A stretch of DNA of 64,000 nucleotides from Lachnospiraceae bacterium (GCA_910574745.1 CAJTCE010000003.1:97134-161133), one strand, 5' to 3'; positions 24,124 through 32,197 are shown, counted from the first letter of the stretch. Notes: generated by a model from the letters alone, not told the origin. Numbers and translations: made by a program.

Positions 24124-24858
24124 TTACGATATGACCATGACATTATCCACATCCTTTAAATGTGTTTCTAAAAATGCCTTGATATTATCTTTTGCTTCAT
24201 TCTTCCATGCGCCGCCGTCCGCCTCATATAAGGCACACGCAACGCCGCCTGAGCGTTCATCATCCTTTACCCTGAAAATAAAGCTGCTCAAAGGCTGCGA
24301 TACCTCCACAAACGTCCTGTAAGGCATCAGCATACACGGACTTGGGACCTCTACCTCGCTAAGAGAAGTAATGCCCTTTTTGATCGCCGCCTTCTGGCTC
24401 ACTCCATCATCCCCGTACTTTGCAACAGTTCCAGCTTTTACATTACCTGCAAATGCGAGAATGAGCGCTTTGTCATTATCCTCCCCGTCCATAAATTTTG
24501 ACTGTACATTGATAATGAATCTCTCATTATCGACAAACTGCCCAAACGGAAACTCCGGGATCTCTGCATTTACTTCGACAAGGGTTTCTCTCATGCGGTC
24601 TTTGTCAAGGGCAGATATCAGCTTTACATATGTCGGAGATACTACCTGTACGATGTATGGTATCTGCTTAAAGTCCTCCTGACCCTTAATGTAATCCACC
24701 AGGCTTGACAAAGTGTTCATTGATATGGCAACTGCCCTGAGTTCATCGTCTATGCGGGTCATTTTCTTATCTGAAAAGCGTCCGTTTGCATTTTCCACTA
24801 TGTTTGGCTCTGCCAGTTCCAAAATCCTGTCTATTGCTTCTTTGATCATGTTTTTCAT
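24124..24858 (-). CDS. Conserved phage early protein
   Basis: 244 aa, soluble. Mixed alpha/beta sequence with P-Y-R-T-F-V-E-V and F-I-F-R-V-K-D (beta-rich second half). It is translationally coupled to the next gene (4-bp overlap). Position in the recombination/replication block resembles DUF2303-type phage proteins, but I do not claim that family firmly. Confidence 0.65.
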   Translation of the reverse strand: MKNMIKEAIDRILELAEPNIVENANGRFSDKKMTRIDDELRAVAISMNTLSSLVDYIKGQEDFKQIPYIVQVVSPTYVKLISALDKDRMRETLVEVNAEIPEFPFGQFVDNERFIINVQSKFMDGEDNDKALILAFAGNVKAGTVAKYGDDGVSQKAAIKKGITSLSEVEVPSPCMLMPYRTFVEVSQPLSSFIFRVKDDERSGGVACALYEADGGAWKNEAKDNIKAFLETHLKDVDNVMVIS

Positions 24859-25325
24859 CCTCCCATAACCTGTTTCATGTTTAAAACCTTTGTGCCGTTT
24901 TCAGGCTGTTCCAGTAATTCTCCCGTATCAGGGTCACAGCCAAGTTCCTTCGCCAGTCCTTCTGCATCCTGCTCAGTTTCATCCATAGACATACCGCAGT
25001 CATCAAGGGTAAGCTGGCCTTTGATCTGCCCCTTGGCGTGTTCTGTAAGCTGCACAGTGCCGTTTTTAAAGTCTTTGCTGATGAAGAGCTGTGTCTCCAG
25101 ACCTGTTTCCGGAGCAAGTTTGACCGAAGTCTGTACGCTGACGACAACATCTTCCCTGTCGCTTTCGTTTGGTGCAAAGATGATCTTTACCGTTACTTCA
25201 CGCTTCTTTTTAGGGTCGGTATTAAGGTCCAGAATGTTATCCGATACCTTTGCCAGCGCCCTGTCAATGCGTTCCTGCACGCCTCCGCTGCACATATTAG
25301 CCAGCGTCAATCTTTCCTTTGACAT
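24855..25325 (-). CDS. Conserved phage early protein
   Basis: 156 aa. L-T-L-A-N-M-C-S-G-G start, a central beta region (V-T-V-K-I-I-F-A-P-N), then acidic C-terminus. ATG with AGGAGGTG upstream. Co-occurs with the preceding gene in clostridial prophages. No function assigned. Confidence 0.65.
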   Translation of the reverse strand: MSKERLTLANMCSGGVQERIDRALAKVSDNILDLNTDPKKKREVTVKIIFAPNESDREDVVVSVQTSVKLAPETGLETQLFISKDFKNGTVQLTEHAKGQIKGQLTLDDCGMSMDETEQDAEGLAKELGCDPDTGELLEQPENGTKVLNMKQVMGG

Positions 25326-25393
25326 ATTTACACCTCCTTTCCATTATTGGTTTTTAAATAGTTTTTTTATCCTTTTGAAAGGGCGTTTAGCCC

Positions 25394-25714
25394 CTACAAA
25401 TAGGATTTTCCAAAAATTGAAATGAAGTCCTCCCTATTTCCAAATCTCTGCTCCCAGGCAATCTGAGCAGCCCGTTTATACTTCTCATCAACAATCCGGC
25501 ATTTATGCGGCCCATTGTCTCCCCTGTGATGTTCATAACATAAAGGAATGACCAGGCCATATTGTTTTGACCTATCCCGATTAGGATTTCCGAAAAATAT
25601 TTCATGCTTTTCAGGATGGGTCCTTCCGCAGACTATACAATGTTCCAACTGGTTGCACATGATAGTGAAACGTTTATTATCCGGAACGAACTTCATTGTA
25701 TGTTTGAGTGCCAT
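25394..25714 (-). CDS. HNH-like / Ref-type nuclease domain protein
   Basis: 106 aa. C-I-V-C-G then H-E-I-F-F-G, and P-L-C-Y-E-H-H-R-G-D-N-G-P-H: a Cys/His metal site of HNH-like phage proteins (some are RecA-dependent Ref nucleases). Overlaps the NinB-like gene by 22 bp. Probable recombination role. Confidence 0.7.
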   Translation of the reverse strand: MALKHTMKFVPDNKRFTIMCNQLEHCIVCGRTHPEKHEIFFGNPNRDRSKQYGLVIPLCYEHHRGDNGPHKCRIVDEKYKRAAQIAWEQRFGNREDFISIFGKSYL

Positions 25715-26223
25715 GCCGCTTTCATCCTTTCCAGTTCAGACGGCGTTAACGTCTCAATGCCGACTTCCTTGCATTCTGATATAATCCCGTCTATGAAATG
25801 TGACATCTCTGCGGTATCATATTCGCTGGAACCTTTGAGCATCAGATAAGATGTAAAGCTTTCATTTCCTTTGTACCTGATCCAATGACCATTTATCTTT
25901 CCCATGTCAACAGATTTCTTTACTGTGATAACAATATAGCCATCATCATCTTCATAAGGAAAACCATACCGTCTTAACATTAATTCATATACTTCTTCCT
26001 TGCTGGTTTTATTTAATACCGCCAGTTTTGACATCAGCACCCACGCATATGCATTTGCATCAAGGGAACGCTTTTTTCTGTGTTTTGAAATACTGATATC
26101 AAGGTTGTCCTGTATCTGATCTGTTGAAAAATCACTTTCATTTACCAGAAGGGATATAATGATCTTATTTGTTAAAAAATCTCTGGCAATGCTATGAAGT
26201 TTTCCTGTCAGTTGTAATTTCAT
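25693..26223 (-). CDS. NinB-like recombination protein
   Basis: 176 aa. K-K-R-S-L-D-A-N-A-Y-A-W-V-L-M-S-K-L-A near residue 49 is the NinB/Orf signature, a mediator that helps load recombinases on SSB-coated DNA. Overlaps both neighbours, the HNH-like and DUF1071 genes, in one recombination block. Confidence 0.85.
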   Translation of the reverse strand: MKLQLTGKLHSIARDFLTNKIIISLLVNESDFSTDQIQDNLDISISKHRKKRSLDANAYAWVLMSKLAVLNKTSKEEVYELMLRRYGFPYEDDDGYIVITVKKSVDMGKINGHWIRYKGNESFTSYLMLKGSSEYDTAEMSHFIDGIISECKEVGIETLTPSELERMKAAWHSNIQ

Positions 26224-26842
26224 CTACCAAATCTCCATATTTGCTTTTTAGGGCATTTAACATTGCCCCTGCTTCATTTGCGGTCAGGGTTTCCCATGTC
26301 CTGTTATTTTGTTCCAGCCACAAATCCATGTTAATGGCAAGTTTACTTCCAGCAGCTTTCAGAGTTTTTATATGTGCTTCCGTTGCATCTGCTTCTTTTT
26401 CCGGTATTGCATTAGAAAAGGGTTTCATTTCTTCTTTTAACCACAGGTCAAAACCAAGTCCTGTATGTATGGCAACACATTTCACAAAGGATCTGCACAT
26501 ACTGTTCCATACCCTCTGCTGGCTCATAGAATTATCTTTTACAGGGTTTACACCATTCATGACGGGAGACTGCATTTCATATTCCTTATCATCTATAAAT
26601 ACCTTGATCCGCGTTTCATAACATCTGTTGACATTCCCGCTTTTATCTGTAAATGCATTTTCTGTCATTCTGAGGCTGTTACCCGTCTTTTCATCCGGTA
26701 TCGGGATCCAATAGACAGTTTCTGCACCATTCTCATGAAGCAGAGCTATACATTTTGCCCAGTTCAAATAAAGCATCCCATCCCTTTCTTCACAATATGG
26801 TTTCACATCAATTTCCCTTAATTCTTTATAACTTTTTAGCAT
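26192..26842 (-). CDS. DUF1071 (Sak-type) single-strand annealing protein
   Basis: 216 aa from ATG at 26840-26842 (AGGAGAGG upstream). Residues contain Y-L-N-W-A-K-C-I-A-L-L-H, Y-E-T-R-I-K-V and V-W-N-S-M-C-R-S-F-V-K-C-V-A-I-H-T-G-L-G, matching DUF1071 annealing proteins. With NinB-like and HNH-like genes it forms the phage recombination unit. Confidence 0.85.
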   Translation of the reverse strand: MLKSYKELREIDVKPYCEERDGMLYLNWAKCIALLHENGAETVYWIPIPDEKTGNSLRMTENAFTDKSGNVNRCYETRIKVFIDDKEYEMQSPVMNGVNPVKDNSMSQQRVWNSMCRSFVKCVAIHTGLGFDLWLKEEMKPFSNAIPEKEADATEAHIKTLKAAGSKLAINMDLWLEQNNRTWETLTANEAGAMLNALKSKYGDLVDEITTDRKTS

Positions 26843-26853
26843 GACACCTCTCC

Positions 26854-27033
26854 TCACACATAGATTGAAAAATTATCGATACAGTCTTCACAGTAGACTT
26901 CTCCACCTATTCGATATGCCTTATCTCCTTCATATAATTCTGTTTCGCACTCGCAACACCTGCATACCGGTTTTTCTGTATATAGGCTTTCCCATTCTGA
27001 ATCAACTACCATCCGGTTCTGAATATCCCTCAT
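26854..27033 (-). CDS. Small zinc-ribbon protein
   Basis: 59 aa, ATG overlapping the previous stop by 4 bp. C-R-C-C-E-C and C-E-D-C form a four-Cys zinc ribbon. Resembles many small phage early proteins; function unknown. Confidence 0.7.
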   Translation of the reverse strand: MRDIQNRMVVDSEWESLYTEKPVCRCCECETELYEGDKAYRIGGEVYCEDCIDNFSIYV

Positions 27034-27257
27034 AATACTTCACTGACTTTCAGCCGTACTTCTTTATCCGAACCCAGGCGGCATATTTCAACATCATCGT
27101 CATTATCCTTTTGTGACAAGCAAATAGAAAAATAACCGTCAGAACTGGTAGTATATAACCTTATTGATTCAATCCCATAAGCTGTTAAAGTTTTAAGAAT
27201 CTCTTCAATGTGCGGGACCATCTGATCCGCAATTTCTTTATACTGTTTCTTGTTCAT
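27030..27257 (-). CDS. Small phage protein
   Basis: 75 aa, soluble, beta-rich with I-R-L-Y-T-T-S-S-D-G-Y-F-S-I-C-L. ATG overlaps the upstream gene by 20 bp. Function unknown. Confidence 0.65.
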   Translation of the reverse strand: MNKKQYKEIADQMVPHIEEILKTLTAYGIESIRLYTTSSDGYFSICLSQKDNDDDVEICRLGSDKEVRLKVSEVL

Positions 27258-27423
27258 TCAGCACCTCCATCAAATCCATCTGGTAAAACGGGCTTGTCAT
27301 GACCCTGAAAGCGTGTTCGCTCCTCGCCTGCATTAATCTCTCCTGCTCCATGCAGTCAAGGCATTGCCCACCCACTATCTCTCCCGGGTCACAATTCGCC
27401 CCGCATTTATTACATGTAATCAT
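27238..27423 (-). CDS. Small zinc-finger protein
   Basis: 61 aa. C-N-K-C-G-A-N-C and C-L-D-C-M near the N-terminus form a zinc ribbon; the rest is helical. Start ATG. The promoter for a plus-strand RNA (27423-27451) begins at its first codon. Confidence 0.65.
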   Translation of the reverse strand: MITCNKCGANCDPGEIVGGQCLDCMEQERLMQARSEHAFRVMTSPFYQMDLMEVLNEQETV

Positions 27424-27451
27424 TGATACTCCTTTCCATCTGTGCTAAAAT
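27423..27451 (+). promoter_or_regulatory. Strong plus-strand promoter
   Basis: TTGATA (27423-27428), 17 bp, TAAAAT (27446-27451) with extended -10 TG. It points against the early operon. Together with the terminator 30 bp further on it defines a ~67-nt RNA. Confidence 0.75.
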
Positions 27452-27456
27452 ATGCA

Positions 27457-27523
27457 CATAAAACACATACCTAAGTGTTTGTGGCTCTGCTTGCTTTGGT
27501 CGGCTTGTGCAGAGCCTTTTTTC
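27457..27523 (+). ncRNA. Candidate ~67-nt antisense/small RNA
   Basis: Predicted transcript between the promoter above and a strong terminator. It contains two hairpins: AAACAC/GTGTTT (27461-27480) and GGCTCTGC/GCAGAGCC (27483-27516) followed by six T. The second loop holds TTTGGTCGGC, almost the same as the loop of the toxin terminator at 30354-30391, and complementary to the loop of its antisense RNA. No good ORF inside. Antisense to the 5' untranslated end between 27423 and the 3D-domain gene. Confidence 0.65.
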
Positions 27524-27942
27524 TATCCTTCGCCGTCAATGAACACTACCACCACCTTCCTGCGTCCGAACTCGATGCAGGTATCATAGTCCGGTATGTA
27601 AATATCCAGCACTGTCCCGTTCTTGATCCGATCATCCCCGCCGGTGTCGAGGATCTCAAAGTAGCCTAAAAACTCTCCCGGACTTCCGTTATCGTCCAGA
27701 TAGATGGCGGCTACCTTTCCATACCATTCTGGGCGCCCTGCGCAGATCCCGGTCCGTACTGCTCCACCATCGCATCTGGTGGTCCCATAGCAGTATGCCG
27801 TTACTTCCATCGGTTGCATCGGTGCAACTTCCCTGACGGGCTTGTCCGCCGCTAAGACTGCCTGATGGTAACAGGCCGCTCCGGCCAGCATGGCAAAGGC
27901 GGCTATGCTGATCGATAACATGATCTCTTTTACTTTCTTCAC
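27523..27942 (-). CDS. Secreted 3D-domain protein
   Basis: 139 aa from GTG at 27940-27942 (AGGAGG 7 nt upstream). Signal-like N-terminus (basic, then about 18 hydrophobic residues, A-L-A-A near cleavage), then a 3D domain with V-T-A-Y-C-Y-G and I-L-D-T-G-G-D-D-R-I-K-N-G, carrying the conserved Asp residues of this double-psi barrel fold, found in cell-wall lytic transglycosylase-type proteins. Phage copies may modify the host wall. Confidence 0.8.
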   Translation of the reverse strand: MKKVKEIMLSISIAAFAMLAGAACYHQAVLAADKPVREVAPMQPMEVTAYCYGTTRCDGGAVRTGICAGRPEWYGKVAAIYLDDNGSPGEFLGYFEILDTGGDDRIKNGTVLDIYIPDYDTCIEFGRRKVVVVFIDGEG

Positions 27943-27989
27943 TTTCAACCTCCTTGGCTTGTCCACTCTGCCGGCTTTACGCCGGTATT

Positions 27990-28136
27990 TTAAATTGCTT
28001 TCTCTTTCTTCTTTAGTTCTTCTTTTCTTCGCTGAGTATTTACGTACAAATTAGCTGCCGCCTGCGCAATAGCATCCATCCGCTTATTACGCTCCTCTTC
28101 TGTAAGCTCCGGTCTTATCACTGTTACATTTGCCAT
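27990..28136 (-). CDS. Small phage protein, 48 aa
   Basis: ATG with GGAGGG upstream. Sequence R-P-E-L-T-E-E-E-R-N-K-R-M-D-A-I-A-Q-A-A-A and a Lys-rich tail; helical, similar in type to excisionase-operon small proteins of clostridial phages. Function unknown. Confidence 0.7.
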   Translation of the reverse strand: MANVTVIRPELTEEERNKRMDAIAQAAANLYVNTQRRKEELKKKEKAI

Positions 28137-28186
28137 ACAAATCCCTCCTTTTTCAAAATTTATGCGCCATCGCTTGTACTTGTTGC

Positions 28187-28474
28187 TTACTTATTGCCCT
28201 TTTTGTTAAGGCTTGTATTCCTAGTTAACTCCGTTATTGCTGCAGTCATCTCAAATATATGTTTATCTGTCCGTATTCCCTCTTCGTCAAACATACGATT
28301 CATTTCCCCTTCCAGCCAATTTCTAAATAGCCAGCAACCTATAATTGTAATAAAGGCTGCTGTTTTTATTGACGTGACGTTGAAATAGCTATTGTAAATA
28401 TAACCGCTTGCATTTTTGCCTCCTTTTATCTGTCTACTTTTCTCAATAATTGCTTTTACTCTTTTCAACCTCAA
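28187..28474 (-). CDS. Small protein with a membrane segment
   Basis: 95 aa, TTG start overlapping the Cro-like stop (or AGG as next codon; undecided). A single hydrophobic stretch at residues about 36-50 (T-A-A-F-I-T-I-I-G-C-W-L-F). Follows the Cro-like gene. Function unknown. Confidence 0.55.
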   Translation of the reverse strand: MRLKRVKAIIEKSRQIKGGKNASGYIYNSYFNVTSIKTAAFITIIGCWLFRNWLEGEMNRMFDEEGIRTDKHIFEMTAAITELTRNTSLNKKGNK

Positions 28475-28680
28475 GTTACTTCCTGATCTTTGCTATTGTT
28501 AAGAAAATATTCAACAGTTACTCCAAAATACTTAGCCAAAAGATTCAATTTATCGACTTTAGGCTTACTTCTACCTGTTTTCCAATCAGTAAATGTAGAT
28601 TTTGTAATTCCAGTGGCCTTTGAGACTTTATAGTCTGTTACTCCTTTTGCGTCTCGCAGTTCAACATATTTCTTATACAT
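28471..28680 (-). CDS. Cro-like XRE regulator
   Basis: 69 aa. HTH V-T-D-Y-K-V-S-K-A-T-G-I-T-K-S-T-F-T-D-W-K near residues 15-35. It shares this HTH almost residue for residue with the divergent CI-like gene (28869), so both should bind the same operators. First gene of the leftward early operon. Confidence 0.85.
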   Translation of the reverse strand: MYKKYVELRDAKGVTDYKVSKATGITKSTFTDWKTGRSKPKVDKLNLLAKYFGVTVEYFLNNSKDQEVT

Positions 28681-28868
28681 TTTTCTCTCCTTTCCGAACT
28701 TTTTCTATTGCGTAAGGTTCGGAAATCAGTTATAATACATTTACCAGACGTATTAAGCTAATGACTTGTTGTGATTTCCGAACCTTTATTGAAAGATTAT
28801 CACGGAATTTAAAACTTGTCAATGCTTTTGTACGAATTTCAGAACTTTTTATATGTAAAGGAGTCTCT
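28681..28868. promoter_or_regulatory. Divergent lysis-lysogeny control region with four operator sites
   Basis: Plus-strand promoter: TTGCGT (28708-28713), 17 bp, TATAAT (28731-28736), toward CI. Minus-strand promoter: TTGACA (28817-28822), 17 bp, TAATCT (28794-28799), toward Cro. Four related sites with consensus ATTTCCGAACC: 28691-28700, 28714-28726 (inverted, inside the CI spacer), 28774-28786 (just past the Cro start point) and 28836-28848. Layout fits autoregulation by CI and Cro. Confidence 0.8.
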
Positions 28869-29234
28869 ATGTACGAAATCTATTGCAAGTTAAGGGATGC
28901 AAAAGGATGTAAAGATTTTGATGTCTCAAAGGCCACTGGAATTACAAAATCCACTTTTTCTGACTGGAAAAGTGGGCGAAGTCAACCAAAAAATGAGAAG
29001 CTACAGAAAATAGCTGACTATTTTGGTGTAACTGTAGATTACCTCATGACTGGAGAAGAAAAGCAAGGTTATTACCTTAATAGTGATACTGCTAAATTAG
29101 CACAAGAAATGTTTGAGGATGAAGATATGCGTTCTCTTTTTGACATGAAACGTAATATGCCACCAGAGCGATTTAAAGCGCATATGGAATTTATGAAAAA
29201 TTTGTATAACCAGGAAAAAGGAACCGATTTCTAG
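28869..29234 (+). CDS. CI-like phage repressor
   Basis: 121 aa from ATG at 28869 (AAAGGAG upstream). N-terminal HTH (F-D-V-S-K-A-T-G-I-T-K-S-T-F-S-D-W-K-S-G-R) and an acidic C-terminal helical part (E-M-F-E-D-E-D-M-R-S-L-F-D-M). It lacks a LexA-type self-cleavage domain, so induction probably depends on another protein, perhaps the following ImmA-like gene. Confidence 0.85.
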   Translation: MYEIYCKLRDAKGCKDFDVSKATGITKSTFSDWKSGRSQPKNEKLQKIADYFGVTVDYLMTGEEKQGYYLNSDTAKLAQEMFEDEDMRSLFDMKRNMPPERFKAHMEFMKNLYNQEKGTDF

Positions 29235-29286
29235 TCCTTTTTAAAGGACATATATTCTGTTACGATATAGAAAGAGGTGTTTAATT

Positions 29287-29526
29287 TTGGAAGATATTAA
29301 TGTACAACTTTTAGATATGGATGCGAAGATTCCCGAACAATTAGTAAAAAATGCTGATAGCTCATACACAATATTTATAAATGCACGATTATCTAGGGAA
29401 ACTCAGCTTAAATCCTACTACCATGCATTAAGACATATTTTAGAAAATGATTTTTCTAAATTTGATATTCAACAAATTGAAAAAGAAGCGCATACAAAAC
29501 TAACTGATGGGGGATTAAAACCATGA
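29287..29526 (+). CDS. ImmA-like small protein lacking the HExxH glutamate
   Basis: 79 aa, TTG start after AAAGAGG. The pattern I-F-I-N-A-R-L-S-R-E-T-Q-L-K-S-Y-Y-H-A-L-R-H resembles short ImmA/IrrE-type peptidases, where this place is H-E-L-x-H. Here it is H-A-L-R-H, so the catalytic Glu is missing. Adjacent to the repressor, it may bind rather than cut. Overlaps the next gene by 4 bp. Confidence 0.6.
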   Translation: MEDINVQLLDMDAKIPEQLVKNADSSYTIFINARLSRETQLKSYYHALRHILENDFSKFDIQQIEKEAHTKLTDGGLKP

Positions 29527-30164
29527 CTAATTTACTTATTACAATATTTTTAGGACCTTTGGGGATCCATAAGTTTATGCAAAAAAAATACGGATTAGGA
29601 ATTCTATACTTATTCACTTTTGGTCTGTTTGGTATTGGATGGATTGTTGATATTATAATTGCCGTATGCAATCTTGATAATAAAAAGCAAAAAAATTCTA
29701 ATGATGAATATATAAATTCTCTTTATGCTAGAATGAACCAAGAATTAATTAACAACTCTGTCATCAGTGCTTATATTGAGAAGTATTCTAAAGGAGTAGA
29801 GGAAATTGAAGCTATGTGGTCTGTGATGTATAACCTAAAAATTGTTTCAGGGCAGCAGGCAGATATTTTTATATCAAAATGCTACGAAAATCTTGCTGAC
29901 TTACAGAATATGTTACAAGCAGAAAGAAAATACAACTATGGAGGAGACATGCCTCTTAAAGTTCCGGCATATGTACGACTTGCTATGTTATATGAAAAAC
30001 AAGAAAAATATCAAGAAGCTATAAATATTTGTGCGGAAGCAATACAAGCCGGTGCAGTTAATGACGGAAACAAGGGAAAAATGTATGGACGCTTAGCACG
30101 ATTAATTAAGAAATCTGGAATAAATGTTAGTGATGATATATTGCAATTATCAATGCGAACCTAA
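29523..30164 (+). CDS. TM2-domain protein with helical (TPR-like) tail
   Basis: 213 aa. Residues 1-50 form a TM2 unit (F-L-G-P-L-G-I-H-K-F then G-I-L-Y-L-F-T-F-G-L-F-G-I-G-W-I-V-D). The C-terminal half is amphipathic helices with a Y-x-x-A-I-N-I-C-A-E-A-I motif. Membrane accessory protein of the lysogeny module; immunity or exclusion role is possible but unproven. Confidence 0.75.
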   Translation: MTNLLITIFLGPLGIHKFMQKKYGLGILYLFTFGLFGIGWIVDIIIAVCNLDNKKQKNSNDEYINSLYARMNQELINNSVISAYIEKYSKGVEEIEAMWSVMYNLKIVSGQQADIFISKCYENLADLQNMLQAERKYNYGGDMPLKVPAYVRLAMLYEKQEKYQEAINICAEAIQAGAVNDGNKGKMYGRLARLIKKSGINVSDDILQLSMRT

Positions 30165-30276
30165 TAATACGAATCTTCTACTATAGCAACTACCTTGACA
30201 ACCTAATATACTTACCAGGGCAGCCAGAAGGGTGCGCGCACTATCCGTCCTGAGTCTTGCAGGAAGGATGATGCTT

Positions 30277-30357
30277 ATGAGTACATATGAAGAGTTCATG
30301 ATTATTTTAGCAATAGCTGGACTAATTATTGCAATTCTAAATTTGAAAAATAAGTAA
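30277..30357 (+). CDS. Putative holin-like type I toxin, 26 aa
   Basis: ATG at 30277 (AGGAAGG upstream). M-S-T-Y-E-E-F-M-I-I-L then about 14 hydrophobic residues and a K-N-K end: the Hol_Tox small-toxin family pattern. One membrane helix, which could depolarise cells if overexpressed. Overlaps antisense RNA on minus through a shared bidirectional terminator (30354-30391). Confidence 0.8.
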   Translation: MSTYEEFMIILAIAGLIIAILNLKNK

Positions 30358-30453
30358 GCCGCCCTGTTCCTTGGTCGGTCGGACGGCTTACTTAATGTAA
30401 TCTTATGATTCGCCAGGACGGATAGGCTTTATCTATCTTCTGGCTGTCTTGTT
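30345..30453 (-). ncRNA. Antisense RNA antitoxin of type I system
   Basis: Predicted transcript from the promoter at 30460-30488 to the shared terminator GTAAGCCG/CGGCTTAC (30354-30391) and its following T-rich stretch. It overlaps the 3' end of the toxin mRNA. Layout matches Firmicutes type I modules. Loop sequence CCGACCAA pairs with the toxin mRNA and also with the loop of the RNA at 27457-27523. Confidence 0.7.
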
Positions 30454-30459
30454 AAGCAT

Positions 30460-30488
30460 ATTATAACCAATATACATCAGTCTGTCAA
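30460..30488 (-). promoter_or_regulatory. Consensus promoter of the antitoxin RNA
   Basis: TTGACA (30483-30488), 17-bp spacer, TATAAT (30460-30465): perfect sigma70 consensus. Drives leftward antisense RNA from about 30453. Confidence 0.85.
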
Positions 30489-30590
30489 ACAGAAGCACCG
30501 CCTCCGGTATTGGCGTACCGGAGACGGCGGCAGGAACTATACCGGGAAAACCCGATATAATACCCCAGAACAGGTAAATTATATCATTTT

Positions 30591-30622
30591 CCCGGTAAAA
30601 ACACAAGTTACCGGGCATTTTT
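30591..30622 (+). terminator. Terminator upstream of recombinase gene
   Basis: CCCGGTAA/TTACCGGG arms with an AAACACAAG-type loop, then CATTTTT. Insulates the recombinase gene from plus-strand transcription of the lysogeny module. Between 30490 and 30590 a second inverted repeat CTCCGGTA/TACCGGAG (about 30502-30523) is visible; no further gene. Confidence 0.65.
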
Positions 30623-30658
30623 ATGCCCAAAACTAATATGATTTAAGGGGTGGATGAT

Positions 30659-32197
30659 ATGAGATCATGTGAAGTTCTTGAATACCTGAGAAAATCCCGG
30701 TCCGACGATCCGACAATGACCGTGGAGGAAGTCCTGTCCAGACACGAAGCCATACTGGCCAAATGGACCGAGGACAATCTTGACGGACCGATCCCTGCAG
30801 ATAATATTTTCCGTGAAGTAGTATCCGGGGAAACCATCGACGCCCGCCCGCAGATGCTCAAGCTTTTAAAGCTCATCGAATCCCCTGCAATAAAAGCCGT
30901 TCTGGTTGTGGAGGTCCAGAGGCTCTCCCGCGGCGATCTGGAAGATGCGGGACGGATCATCAAGCTGTTCCGGTATACCAATACCAAGATCATTACCCCC
31001 ATGAAAACCTACGACCTCTCCGACGAATACGACCGGGATATTTTTGAAAGGGAATTAAAGCGGGGAAACGAATACCTGGAATACACCAAAAAGATCTTGA
31101 ACCGGGGCCGCTCCCTTTCCGCCGAGCAGGGTTTTTTCGTGACCTCCGAAGCCCCTTATGGTTATGACCGCGTCCTTGTTATGGATGGAAAGAAAAAAAG
31201 ATATACCCTCTCTCCCAACGGCGACGCGCGCATCGTAAAAATGATTTATGATATGTATGCCCATGAGAACCTTGGAATGACCAAAATCGCCAATTATCTC
31301 AACAGCATCGGCATAAAAGGCGCCAAAGAGACCCCCTGGAGCAAAAATACCATACGGAAGGTCTTAACCAACCAGACCTATTGCGGTAAAATCGTATGGA
31401 AAAGAAAACAGACCGTACCCATTGTACATAACGGCACTGTAGTAAAACACAGGCTTCTGTCAGACGCCCCTCTGATCTATGAAGGAAGGCATCCGGCTAT
31501 TATTGAAGACGCCCTTTTTGACAAAGTGCGCTCCATGCTGGGACGCAAGCCCCATTATGCTGTAGGTATGTGTATCAACCCCCTTGCGGGGCTTCTGCAG
31601 TGCTCCTGCGGCTACTGCATGGTGTACCAGTCATACAGCAAAGCCCGCCCCCGCCTTATGTGCAGCAATTACTGCGGGAACGGCAGCGTTACCTTTGAAT
31701 CCGTTTACAATATCGTGATCGATACCTTAAAAGGCTATATCCACGATTTTGACATCAAGATACAAAACAACGCAGACGGCCTTCTGGATGCCCACAAAGA
31801 ACAGATCAGGATCCTTGAAAAGCGTCTGGAAGAGCTGGATGCCATAGAGCTTGCCCAATGGGAAAAGTTTTCCGATCCCAAGACGCCCATGCCTGAAGAA
31901 ATATTTGAAAAATTAAACGAGAAAGTGAAAAAGGAACGTTCTGAAGTGAAAGAAGCTCTGGACAACGCATACCACAGAATGCCCGAAGCCATAGACTATA
32001 AAGAAAGGCGCATCACATTTTCTAACTGTCTGGATGCACTCTTAGATGCCAATGCTTCCGCTTCAGATAAGAACCTGCTCTTAAAACAGTGCTTCCAGAA
32101 GATTGTCTATTCCAGAAGTAGCGATATGACCCGCGAACGGAACGGAAAGCTGATAAACTGCGGCGCCATGGACCTTGCCTTTTACCTGAATATCTAG
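30659..32197 (+). CDS. Large serine recombinase (phage integrase)
   Basis: 512 aa from ATG at 30659 (AAGGGG 8 nt upstream). Catalytic domain Y-L-R-K-S-R-S with Ser13; E-V-Q-R-L-S-R-G near 85; recombinase domain with G-Y-D-R and T-K-I-A-N-Y-L-N-S-x-G-I; zinc-ribbon Cys (C-S-C-G-Y-C, C-S-N-Y-C-G) near 310-340; a long C-terminal coiled coil. Codon use is more GC-rich at third positions than the prophage late genes. Excision and integration; an accessory recombination-directionality factor is not identified. Confidence 0.92.
   Translation: MRSCEVLEYLRKSRSDDPTMTVEEVLSRHEAILAKWTEDNLDGPIPADNIFREVVSGETIDARPQMLKLLKLIESPAIKAVLVVEVQRLSRGDLEDAGRIIKLFRYTNTKIITPMKTYDLSDEYDRDIFERELKRGNEYLEYTKKILNRGRSLSAEQGFFVTSEAPYGYDRVLVMDGKKKRYTLSPNGDARIVKMIYDMYAHENLGMTKIANYLNSIGIKGAKETPWSKNTIRKVLTNQTYCGKIVWKRKQTVPIVHNGTVVKHRLLSDAPLIYEGRHPAIIEDALFDKVRSMLGRKPHYAVGMCINPLAGLLQCSCGYCMVYQSYSKARPRLMCSNYCGNGSVTFESVYNIVIDTLKGYIHDFDIKIQNNADGLLDAHKEQIRILEKRLEELDAIELAQWEKFSDPKTPMPEEIFEKLNEKVKKERSEVKEALDNAYHRMPEAIDYKERRITFSNCLDALLDANASASDKNLLLKQCFQKIVYSRSSDMTRERNGKLINCGAMDLAFYLNI

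Noticed and set aside
28187-28474. Further AGG start (TTG-AGG-TTG) in the early region
   Set aside because: A TTG immediately before AGG can serve as start with the same frame, so the case gives no support for AGG use.
30433-30630. Minus-strand ORF of 65 aa
   Set aside because: Lies over the antitoxin promoter and two inverted repeats; sequence looks non-coding.
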